Source: a virus. Taken from it: 49,376 nt of DNA. Shown piece by piece: positions 26,193 to 34,338 of the stretch (position 1 is its first letter; every line of letters begins with the position of its first letter). Position numbers and translations under genes: made by a program. The DNA is taken from IMG/VR virus record IMGVR_UViG_3300032278_004242, positions 1 through 49,376 of that record; one strand, given 5' to 3'. The notes under the pieces were generated by a model. The model was not told where the DNA came from. It was given only the letters and a program-made list of their open reading frames with translations, and ran no database searches.

Positions 26193-27044
26193 CTATCCGG
26201 CTCGCATCAGGCCTTCAGGCCGCTCGTCGGAGAGCTCCTGGGCCTTGCAGACCGTGGCCATGACGCCTTCGACCCAGTCATCGACGAGCGGGTTGTCGCG
26301 CAGGTCCTCAATGACCTTGCAGCTATGGGAGACGGTGGTGCGGTCGCGGTTCATGGCCCGTCCCGTCCGGGTTGCATCCCAGTCATTGTTTGTCTGAAGC
26401 GCATAGGCGGTCAGCTGCCTTGCGAGGGTCGAGCGGTTGGAATGGCGGGTCTCGGCAAACACGTCCTCGACGGTCACACCGCAGATGCCGGCGATCATGG
26501 CGGCAACGCGATAGGTGTGGTCCTTGTCCTCGGCAATGACCGGTGGGGCGGCTTCGGCGTAGGACGGGACAACGCTGGTGTCGGCGGGCGGGCGCTTTGG
26601 CTTGATCAGAGCCCTGATATCGTCGCGGCCCGTCCGGGCGCTGATCGCTCCGGTTCTGATCGCCTTTTCCAGCACCGGCGCGTCGAGACGGGATAGCTCG
26701 GCGAGCAGCGACCACTTGGCCGGCAGATCAGAAGCCCGCTTCGGATCGGCGAGCACCGGATGCGAGGCAATGGCGATAAGCTGGAGGGCCGTTCGTTCGC
26801 CGAAAGGCAGCCGCTCGGCCACGGTCAGGGCCCACTCGCCATGATCGGTCTGGGCGCGGAGCTCCCGGACCAGCTGGCCGACTTTCACGATGGAGGACAC
26901 CATGCCCCGCCAGTTCTGGTTGATCCCATCGACGAGCTGGTCGATGGACTTGCCATGCGCGATCGACGCGATATCGCCAGGTGTATCCATGGCGCGATTA
27001 AGACATGGCTTCGCCCGCACGGGGATTTTCACGGCAGCGGTCAT
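26193..27044 (-). CDS. DUF3102-like protein with DnaA domain-IV-like C-terminus
   Basis: The product is 283 residues. Residues 40-130 resemble DUF3102 (HGEWALTVAERLPFGERTALQ). The C-terminal part, about 180-255, matches the DNA-binding domain IV of DnaA: VEDVFAETRHSNRSTLARQL, then GRAMNRDRTTVSHSCKVIE, with the RDRTTVSH signature at 233-240. It has no ATPase module, so it is not DnaA itself. It could bind DnaA-box-like sites at a phage origin or act as a regulator. Its neighbours are an MmcB-like nuclease and a primase-helicase, which supports a replication role. The start overlaps the upstream gene as ATGA. Confidence 0.8.
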   Translation of the reverse strand: MTAAVKIPVRAKPCLNRAMDTPGDIASIAHGKSIDQLVDGINQNWRGMVSSIVKVGQLVRELRAQTDHGEWALTVAERLPFGERTALQLIAIASHPVLADPKRASDLPAKWSLLAELSRLDAPVLEKAIRTGAISARTGRDDIRALIKPKRPPADTSVVPSYAEAAPPVIAEDKDHTYRVAAMIAGICGVTVEDVFAETRHSNRSTLARQLTAYALQTNNDWDATRTGRAMNRDRTTVSHSCKVIEDLRDNPLVDDWVEGVMATVCKAQELSDERPEGLMRAG

Positions 27045-27715
27045 TTCATCATCTCCTCAAAGAGGTCGGCGGTCAGATAGGACGGGTGTGTCTCGGCGGC
27101 CCTGAGCTTGTGGATGCGGGCCTCGACCTCGCAGCATTCGGCCTTGAGGCGTTCGAGCCGCGCCTCGACGAGCGACTGCTCTCTAAGGATCGCCGCGACC
27201 TTGTGCGAGATCACCTTCTTCCGTTCGAGATGGGTGACCCACTGATCTTCGGTCCAGGCCCGGCCGACCGGCATGTGCGGCATCCGATACAGCGCGACCT
27301 TGATCAGGAAGTCGTCGCCGACCTCGACGTCCCGCTTCTGGCAGCGCTTGCGCCGACGCCAGACACCGGCATCGTATTCGAGCCAGCCGGCCTCGTCCGG
27401 TATCTCATCCCGAGCGCAGATGCCGGCGGCGGTCGCAAAATTGAACTGCGCGCTATGGGCGAGATACTTGCGCCATTTGCCGGTGTTGATGTCGCTCAGG
27501 AAATCGGAGCGGGTCGCCTTGACCTCATGAATGTGCGGATCGGTGAACCGGCCCCGGGAGATATCGACCGAAAAGACATCGGCGCGGCAGTCGCTGAACG
27601 AGATTTCCTGCCAGGCCGCCCGCTTGTTCTGGCCGGCGATGTGGCGCGCCAGCCGCGCTTGCAGATGATCATGGGTCGCCGGATCGGCCCTGAGCGGTGC
27701 GCCGGGTTCGCTCAT
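27041..27715 (-). CDS. MmcB-like nuclease-fold protein
   Basis: The 224-residue protein contains a PD-(D/E)xK-type core: RADVFSVD, a strand ending IHEVKATRSDFLSD, then KWRKYLAHSAQFNFA. This is the pattern of MmcB family proteins, which are alphaproteobacterial DNA repair/uptake nucleases, with Asp and the Glu-x-Lys as likely metal site. After it comes a basic region (VWRRRKRCQKRD) and a C-terminal coiled coil (REQSLVEARLERLKAE). In the phage it probably processes DNA during replication or recombination. It overlaps both neighbours. Confidence 0.75.
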   Translation of the reverse strand: MSEPGAPLRADPATHDHLQARLARHIAGQNKRAAWQEISFSDCRADVFSVDISRGRFTDPHIHEVKATRSDFLSDINTGKWRKYLAHSAQFNFATAAGICARDEIPDEAGWLEYDAGVWRRRKRCQKRDVEVGDDFLIKVALYRMPHMPVGRAWTEDQWVTHLERKKVISHKVAAILREQSLVEARLERLKAECCEVEARIHKLRAAETHPSYLTADLFEEMMK

Positions 27716-28047
27716 CAGGCGTCCTCCGTTTCCCGTGTTTTCCTGAACAGGCCGAGCAGCGCCTTGCGGGCCTTCTCGGTGCTGAGTTTCGACAGGCGGC
27801 GGAAGCGGTAGGCCGAATGGACGTCTTCGCCATGCACAGTGACGCGGCCGATGGCGATGGCCGGGGCGGTGACACTAAAAGTTTCGTCCATCCGGGCCGG
27901 ATACATCTCTCCTGGAAAGAAGACCGCCTCGACTGTGAACACCTCGCCTTTCCTGAAGGGCGGGGTCTCGATGAACTGGATGCCGTTGACGCCAATCAAC
28001 TCAGGCCGGTCATCGACAACAACCACTTTCTCTCCGGGTTCAAACAT
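27715..28047 (-). CDS. Hypothetical protein in replication block
   Basis: The product is 110 residues, beginning MFEPGEKVVVVDDRPELIG. The pattern of GEKVVVV, FRKGEVFTVEAVFF and GRVTVHGEDVHSAYRFRRL suggests a small SH3-like beta barrel, followed by a basic helix (EKARKALLGLFRKTRE). I do not recognise a family. It is coupled to the MmcB-like gene by a 1-base overlap and starts 12 bases after the helicase gene. Confidence 0.6.
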   Translation of the reverse strand: MFEPGEKVVVVDDRPELIGVNGIQFIETPPFRKGEVFTVEAVFFPGEMYPARMDETFSVTAPAIAIGRVTVHGEDVHSAYRFRRLSKLSTEKARKALLGLFRKTRETEDA

Positions 28048-28059
28048 GGGCGTGCCTCC

Positions 28060-29523
28060 TCATCTGATGTCGCCATCCTTGCGCAGCATGTATTCAGACC
28101 GGCTCATCTCGGTGAGGTAGGAGATGTCTTCGACATAGCGCATGTAGAAGGTTCCGGTCGGCCCCATCGGATCGCGGCGTTTCGACTTCCAGACGACGAT
28201 CTGGCAGACATCGTCGAGTTTCGGGTCGCGATGGATGGAAACGCCGAGATACGGCTTGTTCTTCCAGTGGGCGGCGCCGGCCACGTCATAGCCGGTCGGC
28301 GCATACTGCTCGCCCGATGACGGCTTTGTCGGGTGGGCAACGATCGCGATGTGGACATTCATCCGCCGGGCGAAACGGTTGAGCGCCGAGAGCACCTGGC
28401 CAATCGCATCGCGCTCGCTCTCGCCGCGCTGCAGCTGGAGATCGATCTCTGTGAACGGGTCGATGACGATCATGTCGGCCGCATGGCGGACCACCGCCGC
28501 TTCCATCCGGTCAAGCATCCACGGGACGGTCACATCCTCGTCTTCGGGCGCGACCATCAAGATCCACTGGTCGTCATACATGGCGTTCGCCGCCTGCAGG
28601 TCTTCGGTCGGCAACAGGTCGACCGGCTGCCGGGTCAGCGCCCGGATCATGTCCGAGCGATAGTTGCGCTGGAAATCGTCCTCCATGGACAGGACGGCGA
28701 TGCGCCAGCCATACTTTTTCGCGAGCGCCGCCTGCACCTGTTTGACCAGCATCGACTTGCCGTGGTTGGCATAGCCGGTCCAGACCGATGTGTGTCGCTT
28801 GCAGATGCCGATATGAGTGTCGAAATCCGGGGAGAGTCCCGCCCGGTAGACCCGCAGGTCCGGCAGGTCCGGCAGGTCAGCGGGCGAGAAGATGCCGTCG
28901 ACCGGCACAAACCGGGCCGCGTCGAGAACGGCCCTGACCGCTTCCTCGCCGCCCTGGCGCAGCACATCGTTGAGGTCCTTGCAGCCGACCGGATAGGTCA
29001 CGAACTTGCAGCGCGCGGGGCCCAGAATGGCCTTGGTGTCCTCGAACAGCGCATGGCCTGGCGCATCATCGTCAAAGGCCAGGATGATCTCGTCGGCATG
29101 GCGCAGGTCCGCCTCGGCCTCCTCGAAATAGGCATGGCTTTTCTTGCCGGTCTCCAGAGGCGCGCCGCCCGGGACGCTGGCGGTGGCCGGATAGCCCGCC
29201 TGCACCGCCGAGAGCGCGTCGAGCTCGCCTTCGGTCAGGACGATCCGGCGCGCGCCCCTGATGGCCTGCCGGCGATACAGGATTTGCTGGCTGCCCTTGT
29301 CCTGCTGGAACATCTTGCCGTCGGTCTTGCGATACTTGCAGCCGGTCTGGTGGCCGTCGACCATGTTCGGCATGGCCAGCCAGTTGCCGTCGGCGTTCGG
29401 CTCGAGGCGTTTTCTAGTAGCGTCCGGTGCGGCGCTGAACAGGCCCTCCTGGACGGCGAATTCGATATCGATCCCGCGGCCCTCCAGAAACCTCACTGCC
29501 CTGTCGTTGAGGGTCCGGGTCAT
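28060..29523 (-). CDS. TOPRIM-helicase (phage primase/helicase lacking in-frame zinc ribbon)
   Basis: The 487-residue replication protein has a TOPRIM primase core followed by a RecA/DnaB-type helicase. TOPRIM: IVLTEGELDALSAVQAG and ILAFDDDAPGHALFED. Helicase: Walker A-like TGYANHGKSMLVKQV, a Walker B strand MIVIDPFTEIDLQL, and IAIVAHPTKPS as sensor strand. This is the architecture of T7 gp4-like proteins, but the zinc ribbon needed for priming is absent from this frame and appears in the overlapping frame just upstream. It starts ATG at 29523, overlapping the previous stop as ATGA. Confidence 0.92.
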   Translation of the reverse strand: MTRTLNDRAVRFLEGRGIDIEFAVQEGLFSAAPDATRKRLEPNADGNWLAMPNMVDGHQTGCKYRKTDGKMFQQDKGSQQILYRRQAIRGARRIVLTEGELDALSAVQAGYPATASVPGGAPLETGKKSHAYFEEAEADLRHADEIILAFDDDAPGHALFEDTKAILGPARCKFVTYPVGCKDLNDVLRQGGEEAVRAVLDAARFVPVDGIFSPADLPDLPDLRVYRAGLSPDFDTHIGICKRHTSVWTGYANHGKSMLVKQVQAALAKKYGWRIAVLSMEDDFQRNYRSDMIRALTRQPVDLLPTEDLQAANAMYDDQWILMVAPEDEDVTVPWMLDRMEAAVVRHAADMIVIDPFTEIDLQLQRGESERDAIGQVLSALNRFARRMNVHIAIVAHPTKPSSGEQYAPTGYDVAGAAHWKNKPYLGVSIHRDPKLDDVCQIVVWKSKRRDPMGPTGTFYMRYVEDISYLTEMSRSEYMLRKDGDIR

Positions 29524-29713
29524 GCTTTGCCCCCCAGCCGCAATGATGGCAGTGCATCAACGTCGCCCGCCCCTGCTTTGAGATGGCGAGGCATTGATCG
29601 TGTTTCTTCTTCCGGTTGTGGCTGCACTTCGGGCATGTCCGCCGCAGCGTGCTGCCCGTCCGACCCTGCGCCCACCGGGCCATTGCCTCGGCATCCGGGT
29701 CCTGCTGTCTCAT
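29414..29713 (-). CDS. Primase zinc-ribbon reading frame
   Basis: The frame has a strong ribosome site, GAGGAGG nine bases before the ATG at 29713. It encodes a zinc ribbon with CPKC at residues 27-30 and CHHC at 55-58 (HCHHCGW), as in the N-terminal domain of T7-type primases. After residue 61 it continues in a frame that is only the shadow of the helicase gene. A run of six G (29530-29535) lies at the domain end. Minus one G, it would fuse directly to the helicase; plus one G, it would end at the helicase ATGA. It also overlaps the end of the upstream HTH gene by 194 bases. Confidence 0.65.
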   Translation of the reverse strand: MRQQDPDAEAMARWAQGRTGSTLRRTCPKCSHNRKKKHDQCLAISKQGRATLMHCHHCGWGAKHDPDPQRQGSEVSGGPRDRYRIRRPGGPVQRRTGRY

Positions 29714-30584
29714 TTCCCTGATCCTCCTCTGGTTTGATCCAGCCGCCTTCGCCGGCGACGACCAGCGCGCCGGAGGCGATGTGGCGATAGATTGTCCGGT
29801 TCAGCGCATCCTTGCGTCCGGTCACCTCGAATTTCGGCTTGGGCCGGATCTCCTCGGGGGGTTCACCGGCCTTGTGCCGGCGCATGGCCCCGCCGAGATA
29901 ATTCACCGGGTCCTGCGTCTCGCTGGCGATCATGGATTTTGCGATGATCAGCGCATCGCCAGGACCGCAGGTCTTGATCAGCTTGCCGGTGAGCGAGCGG
30001 GCCTGTCTGGCCCCGGTGCCATTTGCCTCAAGATAGGGAGGGGCCAAGGCCCAGACCTGCGCCCTCGGATCATCGGATGCCGGTTCGGGTTTCGGTGCCT
30101 TCGGTTTCTCATCCTCCGGCAACTCACCGAACAGACCATTTTCGGGCGACTGCCCCGACGTAGTCGGAAGGGTGTTAGGAACGGTGTTAAGAACGGTGTT
30201 CTTATGGATTTGCTCTCTCGGCAACTGTGGTTTGCTCTCTCGGCAACTGTGATTTTCCGTGTCAGCAACTAAAGGCTGATCGTCATCATCGCTTTTGACC
30301 TCGATTTCGGGGTCGAATTCGCGGTCCATGATCACCTGATAGGCGTTCGATCTCTGCTTGCCGAAATGGAGCTTTGAGACCCAGCCCCAGGAACACAGAT
30401 CGGTGATGGCCTGCGAGACCCGCGCCTTGTTCGTCCGGGCACGCAACGCGATCTTGTCCTGGCCGACCCGGCACCATCCGTCCTTGTCTGCGAACGAGCA
30501 GAGCGAGGTCAGCACCCGGATGTGCATGGCCTCGATGCGCGGATCGTCTAGCGCGGCAGTTGGAACGGCAGCGAATCGACTCAT
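29520..30584 (-). CDS. HTH replication protein (helicase loader-like)
   Basis: The product is up to 354 residues. The first 95 residues form a winged-helix: ALDDPRIEAMHIRVLTSLCSF, then VGQDKIALRARTNKARVSQAI, WGWVSKLHFG. A disordered Lys/Glu/Pro segment (100-170) follows, then a helical domain (GALIIAKSMIASETQDPVNYLGGAMRRH). This layout is common for phage replication initiators or helicase loaders. About 60 residues after GWIKPEEDQ overlap the zinc-ribbon frame and are probably of lower coding quality, so the real C-terminus is uncertain. It is coupled to its neighbour by ATGA. Confidence 0.75.
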   Translation of the reverse strand: MSRFAAVPTAALDDPRIEAMHIRVLTSLCSFADKDGWCRVGQDKIALRARTNKARVSQAITDLCSWGWVSKLHFGKQRSNAYQVIMDREFDPEIEVKSDDDDQPLVADTENHSCRESKPQLPREQIHKNTVLNTVPNTLPTTSGQSPENGLFGELPEDEKPKAPKPEPASDDPRAQVWALAPPYLEANGTGARQARSLTGKLIKTCGPGDALIIAKSMIASETQDPVNYLGGAMRRHKAGEPPEEIRPKPKFEVTGRKDALNRTIYRHIASGALVVAGEGGWIKPEEDQGNETAGPGCRGNGPVGAGSDGQHAAADMPEVQPQPEEETRSMPRHLKAGAGDVDALPSLRLGGKA

Positions 30585-30880
30585 TTACGCCTCCGCTTCA
30601 GCGAGGCCTGATGAGCGCGCTCTATCGCCGCATACTTCGTTTCAATGGTCACAAAGCCATCGTGATTTGAAAGCGTGATGAGGGATATGTGTCCGTCAGC
30701 GTCAAGGTTTCGCAGGGCGGCCAACACTTCTTCAGCGCTCGCCCCGCTGAAAGCGGCGAGCTCGCTCAGGAATCCCTTGAACAGCTGGTCGATGCCCGTG
30801 TCGCAGAGAAACAGCCAGAGCAGCTTCTCCAGAGGCGACAACGAGGTCTCCAGCCAGGCCAGACTAAAATACTTCATCAT
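30581..30880 (-). CDS. Small winged-helix-like protein
   Basis: The product is 99 residues. The helices WLETSLSPLEKLLWLFLCD, LSELAAFSGASAEEVLAAL and the wing LDADGHISLITL look like a winged-helix DNA-binding fold. The C-terminus is basic (HQASLKRRRK). It overlaps the next gene by 4 bases and precedes the HTH replication protein, so it may act with it. I recognise no family. Confidence 0.6.
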   Translation of the reverse strand: MMKYFSLAWLETSLSPLEKLLWLFLCDTGIDQLFKGFLSELAAFSGASAEEVLAALRNLDADGHISLITLSNHDGFVTIETKYAAIERAHQASLKRRRK

Positions 30881-31260
30881 GACCGCGCCTCCGCTTTCAC
30901 CGGCAAGGTCACGCAGAGATCGCCATTGATCTTCTCATGCTCAACGAACTGGGCCTCGAAGTCCTCGCCAAAGGACAAAGCCGAAAGTATAAAGGTCAAC
31001 GCGCGCGTCGGGCTGGCACTTCCATGCTTTTTGGCGACGACCTGGCCCTTGGTGGCATATTCGAAGCGCAGCCGCAGACCCGTGCCATCGATATAGGCAT
31101 CAAACGTGTCGCCCTCATCGATCGCGTACTCCTCGCAGATGTGTGTGGGCACACGGACCCTCAGCACGTCGACACCGCGCGGGCGGGACAGGCTGACGCG
31201 AATGCCGGCATCGACCGGGAGCTGCTTGGCGTTCGGTTTCAGTTTCTGCCATCCGCTCAT
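30877..31260 (-). CDS. Hypothetical protein, possibly SpoVT/AbrB-like
   Basis: The 127-residue protein begins MSGWQKLKPNAKQLPVDAG at ATG 31260, which overlaps the upstream stop as ATGA. The 64-residue longer version is Arg-rich shadow. A short beta segment (DVLRVRVPTHICEEYAIDEGDTFDA) has an AbrB-like rhythm, but no firm family. The C-terminal half is mixed strands. It lies between the N6 methyltransferase and replication genes. Confidence 0.55.
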   Translation of the reverse strand: MSGWQKLKPNAKQLPVDAGIRVSLSRPRGVDVLRVRVPTHICEEYAIDEGDTFDAYIDGTGLRLRFEYATKGQVVAKKHGSASPTRALTFILSALSFGEDFEAQFVEHEKINGDLCVTLPVKAEARS

Positions 31261-32156
31261 GAGGGGTCTCCTTTCGGTTTGCGAGAGAGCGCTGCCTCGG
31301 CAGCGCTGACGGTGTTGGGGCGGGTTGAGGGGCGCGAGACCGCATCGGCCCGGGCAAGCCAGCAGATCCGGCTCGGCCCGCCATAGCCAGGAACGAAGAC
31401 GACCCAGCAATAATCGATGGCCCCGTTGGCGGGCTTGTCGCCCTTGCGCCATTTCAGCTTGAGCGTCCCGTCGGCGAGCTCCCTGGGTGCCGGGTCATCG
31501 CAATTGAACAGCCCGGTCTCAGGATCGATGAACGCACCGGGCGGCATGCTCGGACGGTTGGAGAGGACGTGGACGCGGGCAGGCGCGCCGATCCGCTCGA
31601 AGAGGTCGAACCGCGCCTGGGAGGCGAGCCACTTCAGCGGCACAAGGAAGGCGGCCGAGCTGCGAACATGCAGCAACGCCGTCTCGACGAACTCGGCGGT
31701 CAACGAGTATGGCGGGTTGCAGACGATGTGGTCGACCGTGTCGATATGACCGGGCCTGACCTTCAGGAAATCGATCTGGGCCGCGTTCGGACGCCGCGCG
31801 ACATCGCTGGAGATGATCGGATAGTTCCGCGCTGCGAAGGCACGCTCGATGGTCCGATGCCCGCAGGCCGGGTCCCATACCCTTCCAGCATAATTCTCCG
31901 CGTCGATCAGAAGATCGACACACCAACGCGGTTCGACATACCAGTCACCCTCCGCGCGGCTATAGCCCAAGTTCGGGTTCGGAGCCGGATTGCCCGCCTT
32001 GGCCGCTATGTCCGCAGGATCGGCAAGCGCGGCAACGCTCTCCCCTGCCCCCGGCACGGCGTTGACCTCATCAGAGGCAGGCGGGCCTTGTTTTACCAGT
32101 CCGTCCGGAGCGGCATTGGTTGGCATTGCCAGGGATGTGCTTGAAACTCTTGTCAT
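31257..32156 (-). CDS. DNA N6-adenine methyltransferase-like protein
   Basis: The product is 299 residues. The first 70 are low-complexity. The class I methyltransferase core then begins with VWDPACGHRTIERAF (AdoMet motif I) and continues to VCNPPYSLTAEFV, the NPPY catalytic motif of N6-adenine enzymes. The rest is a shorter target-recognition part (ASQARFDLFERIGAPARVH). It is coupled to the C5 methyltransferase gene by a 4-base overlap. The two probably protect the phage genome from different restriction systems, but specificity is unknown. Confidence 0.85.
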   Translation of the reverse strand: MTRVSSTSLAMPTNAAPDGLVKQGPPASDEVNAVPGAGESVAALADPADIAAKAGNPAPNPNLGYSRAEGDWYVEPRWCVDLLIDAENYAGRVWDPACGHRTIERAFAARNYPIISSDVARRPNAAQIDFLKVRPGHIDTVDHIVCNPPYSLTAEFVETALLHVRSSAAFLVPLKWLASQARFDLFERIGAPARVHVLSNRPSMPPGAFIDPETGLFNCDDPAPRELADGTLKLKWRKGDKPANGAIDYCWVVFVPGYGGPSRICWLARADAVSRPSTRPNTVSAAEAALSRKPKGDPS

Positions 32157-33802
32157 GGCGCCACCCTATGGGCGCTCGCGGCGTGTACACTTTCGGCGGA
32201 ATCCAGCGCATCGACAGCAGCGATCCGCTCACCGATCCACCGCATCACGTTAACAGCCATGGAATTGCCGAGCGCCTTGTATCGTGGACCGTCCGGGTCC
32301 TGAACGCGCCAGGTGTTGCCCTTGAGGCGAAGGTTCAGTCCGAGCGCTTCAAGCGCTTCAACCGACTCTTCAGGATCGACATCGCGCCAGCCGCCTTTCG
32401 ACGCACCAGGAACGCGCGTGTAGTTATCTGGAAAGCCTTGCAGGCGTTCGCATTCAAGCGGCGTGAGCCGGCGAACTGCCCACGTCTGCGAAACCAGCGG
32501 GATACCGCGACCAGTCCCGTCTTCCGAGGCATCGAACCCCTCGCCTCTCAGGGCATGAGCGACGTAGCTGTCCTGATCAGCGGCATGACTTGAATTGTGT
32601 TTAGCGAGCAAAGAATGAGCGACCGCTAGCTGTCCGCCAGCATTGGCATGGCTGTCTCCATGCCCCATCGCCCGCATGGTCGGGGCAGCGTCCTCGATCG
32701 CATCTGCGCCGTTATCCTTGCAAGAGAACGCAACATAGGTCTGCTGCTTCACGCCGGGTTCCGCCGCCAGCGCTCCTGAGACATCCATCTCGCGAACCTC
32801 TTCGCGCTGGTTCTGCGCGAAAGCGACATAGGAGCGGCTGGACCCACCAGATCCGGCACGGATGTTTGCCGTCTCATGCGGGCCTTCAAATTGCGAGCCC
32901 TCGTCGCGACCGCGAAGATCATACGCCACGGCCTGAACCTTGTTTCGGGCCTCCAGCGTGTAGGCAGTCCCGTCACTACGAAAGCCTGAGCCTTGCGGAC
33001 CACTGTCGGGATTGTCGCTAACCGATCGTTCCTGAATGGCGACAAGATTCTGACACTCGTCTCCGGCAGGCCCCCCAGAGCCTTTCGCCCACTTGCTAGA
33101 GACCGTCCCGTCGCCGGGACGGTCTGAGGCGATCAGCCCTCCGTCGCAGTCAAAGTCGGTTCCGAGGCCACCACCGCCTGTAGGGCGCGCGCTAATTGTT
33201 GGGGCAGCGATTTTCCCCGCTTCTCGGCGCGGCGCAGGATTCCGGAGCAAGCCTTCGCGCTCAAGAAGTACCGCTGCGGCACGTCGCCAGTCTCCAAGAT
33301 ATCCGACAAGGAACACACGCCTCCGTCGCTGCGGGACGGCACGCTCGTGTGATTCCACTCGGACATATTGAGCGTCAAGAACTCGGTAGGCGAACCCATA
33401 CCCGAGTTCTGCCATCCCTCCGAGGATGGCGCCAAAGTCCCGTCCTTCATTTGATGACAAGACGCCGGGAACGTTTTCCCAAACGATCCAGCGGGCGCGT
33501 GTTCTTTGAGCAAGTCGGCAAAACTCAAGGGCCAGGTTGCCACGGTCGTCATCCAGTCCACCTCTGAGGCCGGCGATGGAGAAGGACTGGCAGGGGGTTC
33601 CTCCGACAAGAAGGTCAACTGGTCCATACTGATCGCCCTCAATTGTGGTGAAGTCGCCATGCAACGGCACATCCGGATAATGATGTTTTAGGACACCGCG
33701 CGGGAAGGCCTCGATCTCGCTAAACGCGGCAGGCGTCCATCCAAGCGGATGCCATGCGACGGTTGCCGCCTCTATGCCGGAGCAGACTGAAAGATAACGC
33801 AT
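32153..33802 (-). CDS. DNA C5-cytosine methyltransferase with repetitive insert
   Basis: The 549-residue enzyme has all main motifs: SVCSGIEAAT (AdoMet site, residues 5-14), GGTPCQSFS with the catalytic Cys71, WENVPG, and QRRRRVFLVG at 158-167. Closing motifs are RRLTPLECERLQGFPDNYT and KALGNSMAVNV. Between motif VIII and IX, about residues 190-440, lies a long insert with short repeats around VAY, VAF and VAH. It starts at ATG 33802, overlapping the upstream stop as TGATG. It probably gives anti-restriction protection. Confidence 0.93.
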   Translation of the reverse strand: MRYLSVCSGIEAATVAWHPLGWTPAAFSEIEAFPRGVLKHHYPDVPLHGDFTTIEGDQYGPVDLLVGGTPCQSFSIAGLRGGLDDDRGNLALEFCRLAQRTRARWIVWENVPGVLSSNEGRDFGAILGGMAELGYGFAYRVLDAQYVRVESHERAVPQRRRRVFLVGYLGDWRRAAAVLLEREGLLRNPAPRREAGKIAAPTISARPTGGGGLGTDFDCDGGLIASDRPGDGTVSSKWAKGSGGPAGDECQNLVAIQERSVSDNPDSGPQGSGFRSDGTAYTLEARNKVQAVAYDLRGRDEGSQFEGPHETANIRAGSGGSSRSYVAFAQNQREEVREMDVSGALAAEPGVKQQTYVAFSCKDNGADAIEDAAPTMRAMGHGDSHANAGGQLAVAHSLLAKHNSSHAADQDSYVAHALRGEGFDASEDGTGRGIPLVSQTWAVRRLTPLECERLQGFPDNYTRVPGASKGGWRDVDPEESVEALEALGLNLRLKGNTWRVQDPDGPRYKALGNSMAVNVMRWIGERIAAVDALDSAESVHAASAHRVAP

Positions 33803-34338
33803 CAGCCCCTGCCCCCCATCCTCGCCATGGCGATATCGTCGCGGCGCATCCGCCATTCTCCGAAGGCTCGCGGGTCACGAAACGAGATCGCGGTCAGGAA
33901 GACGGCGACCGCATCGGCTTCGTCATGGTCGCCGGTCTCAACGCCCCAGCCGCGGATAAGGCCGACCGCCCGCTTCTTCTTCTCGGCGCTGGACAGGCCG
34001 CCATCGCCATAGATCAGCTTCTTCATGGTCGAGTTGTTGACTTCGCAGCATGTGATGCCGGTCTGGACGGCCACCCGTTCGACCATGCCGGCAAGCGAAT
34101 AGAGCTTGCGCAGCGTGATCAGGTTGGCCGCCCGGAAAGGCCGCACCGGCTGTTCAAAGGCGATCAGGTCGACACCCTCACAAAGCCCGGTCATCCACCG
34201 CTCGAAATGAGCCAGCAGCTTGCCGATCTCGTCGCCATAGCGCGGGAAAGCATGGGAGCCGGTCGCAACCGGCCCCCCAGCCTCGCCCTTGCACCAGCCT
34301 GTCCGGCTGGAGCTTGTATCGAGCGCGAGCACGATCAT
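33802..34338 (-). CDS. RuvC-like Holliday junction resolvase
   Basis: The 178-residue protein has the RuvC/RNase H fold signature: MIVLALDTSSSRTGWC with first Asp, IAFEQPVRPFR with the Glu, and a late GDHDEADAVAVF with the other acidic residues. It cleaves branched DNA, which suits clearing recombination intermediates before packaging. It is coupled to the next gene by a 1-base overlap and to the previous one by 4. Confidence 0.88.
   Translation of the reverse strand: MIVLALDTSSSRTGWCKGEAGGPVATGSHAFPRYGDEIGKLLAHFERWMTGLCEGVDLIAFEQPVRPFRAANLITLRKLYSLAGMVERVAVQTGITCCEVNNSTMKKLIYGDGGLSSAEKKKRAVGLIRGWGVETGDHDEADAVAVFLTAISFRDPRAFGEWRMRRDDIAMARMGGRG

Noticed and set aside
28333-29721. Plus-strand frame opposite the helicase gene
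   Set aside because: Antisense shadow over clear TOPRIM and Walker motifs on the other strand.
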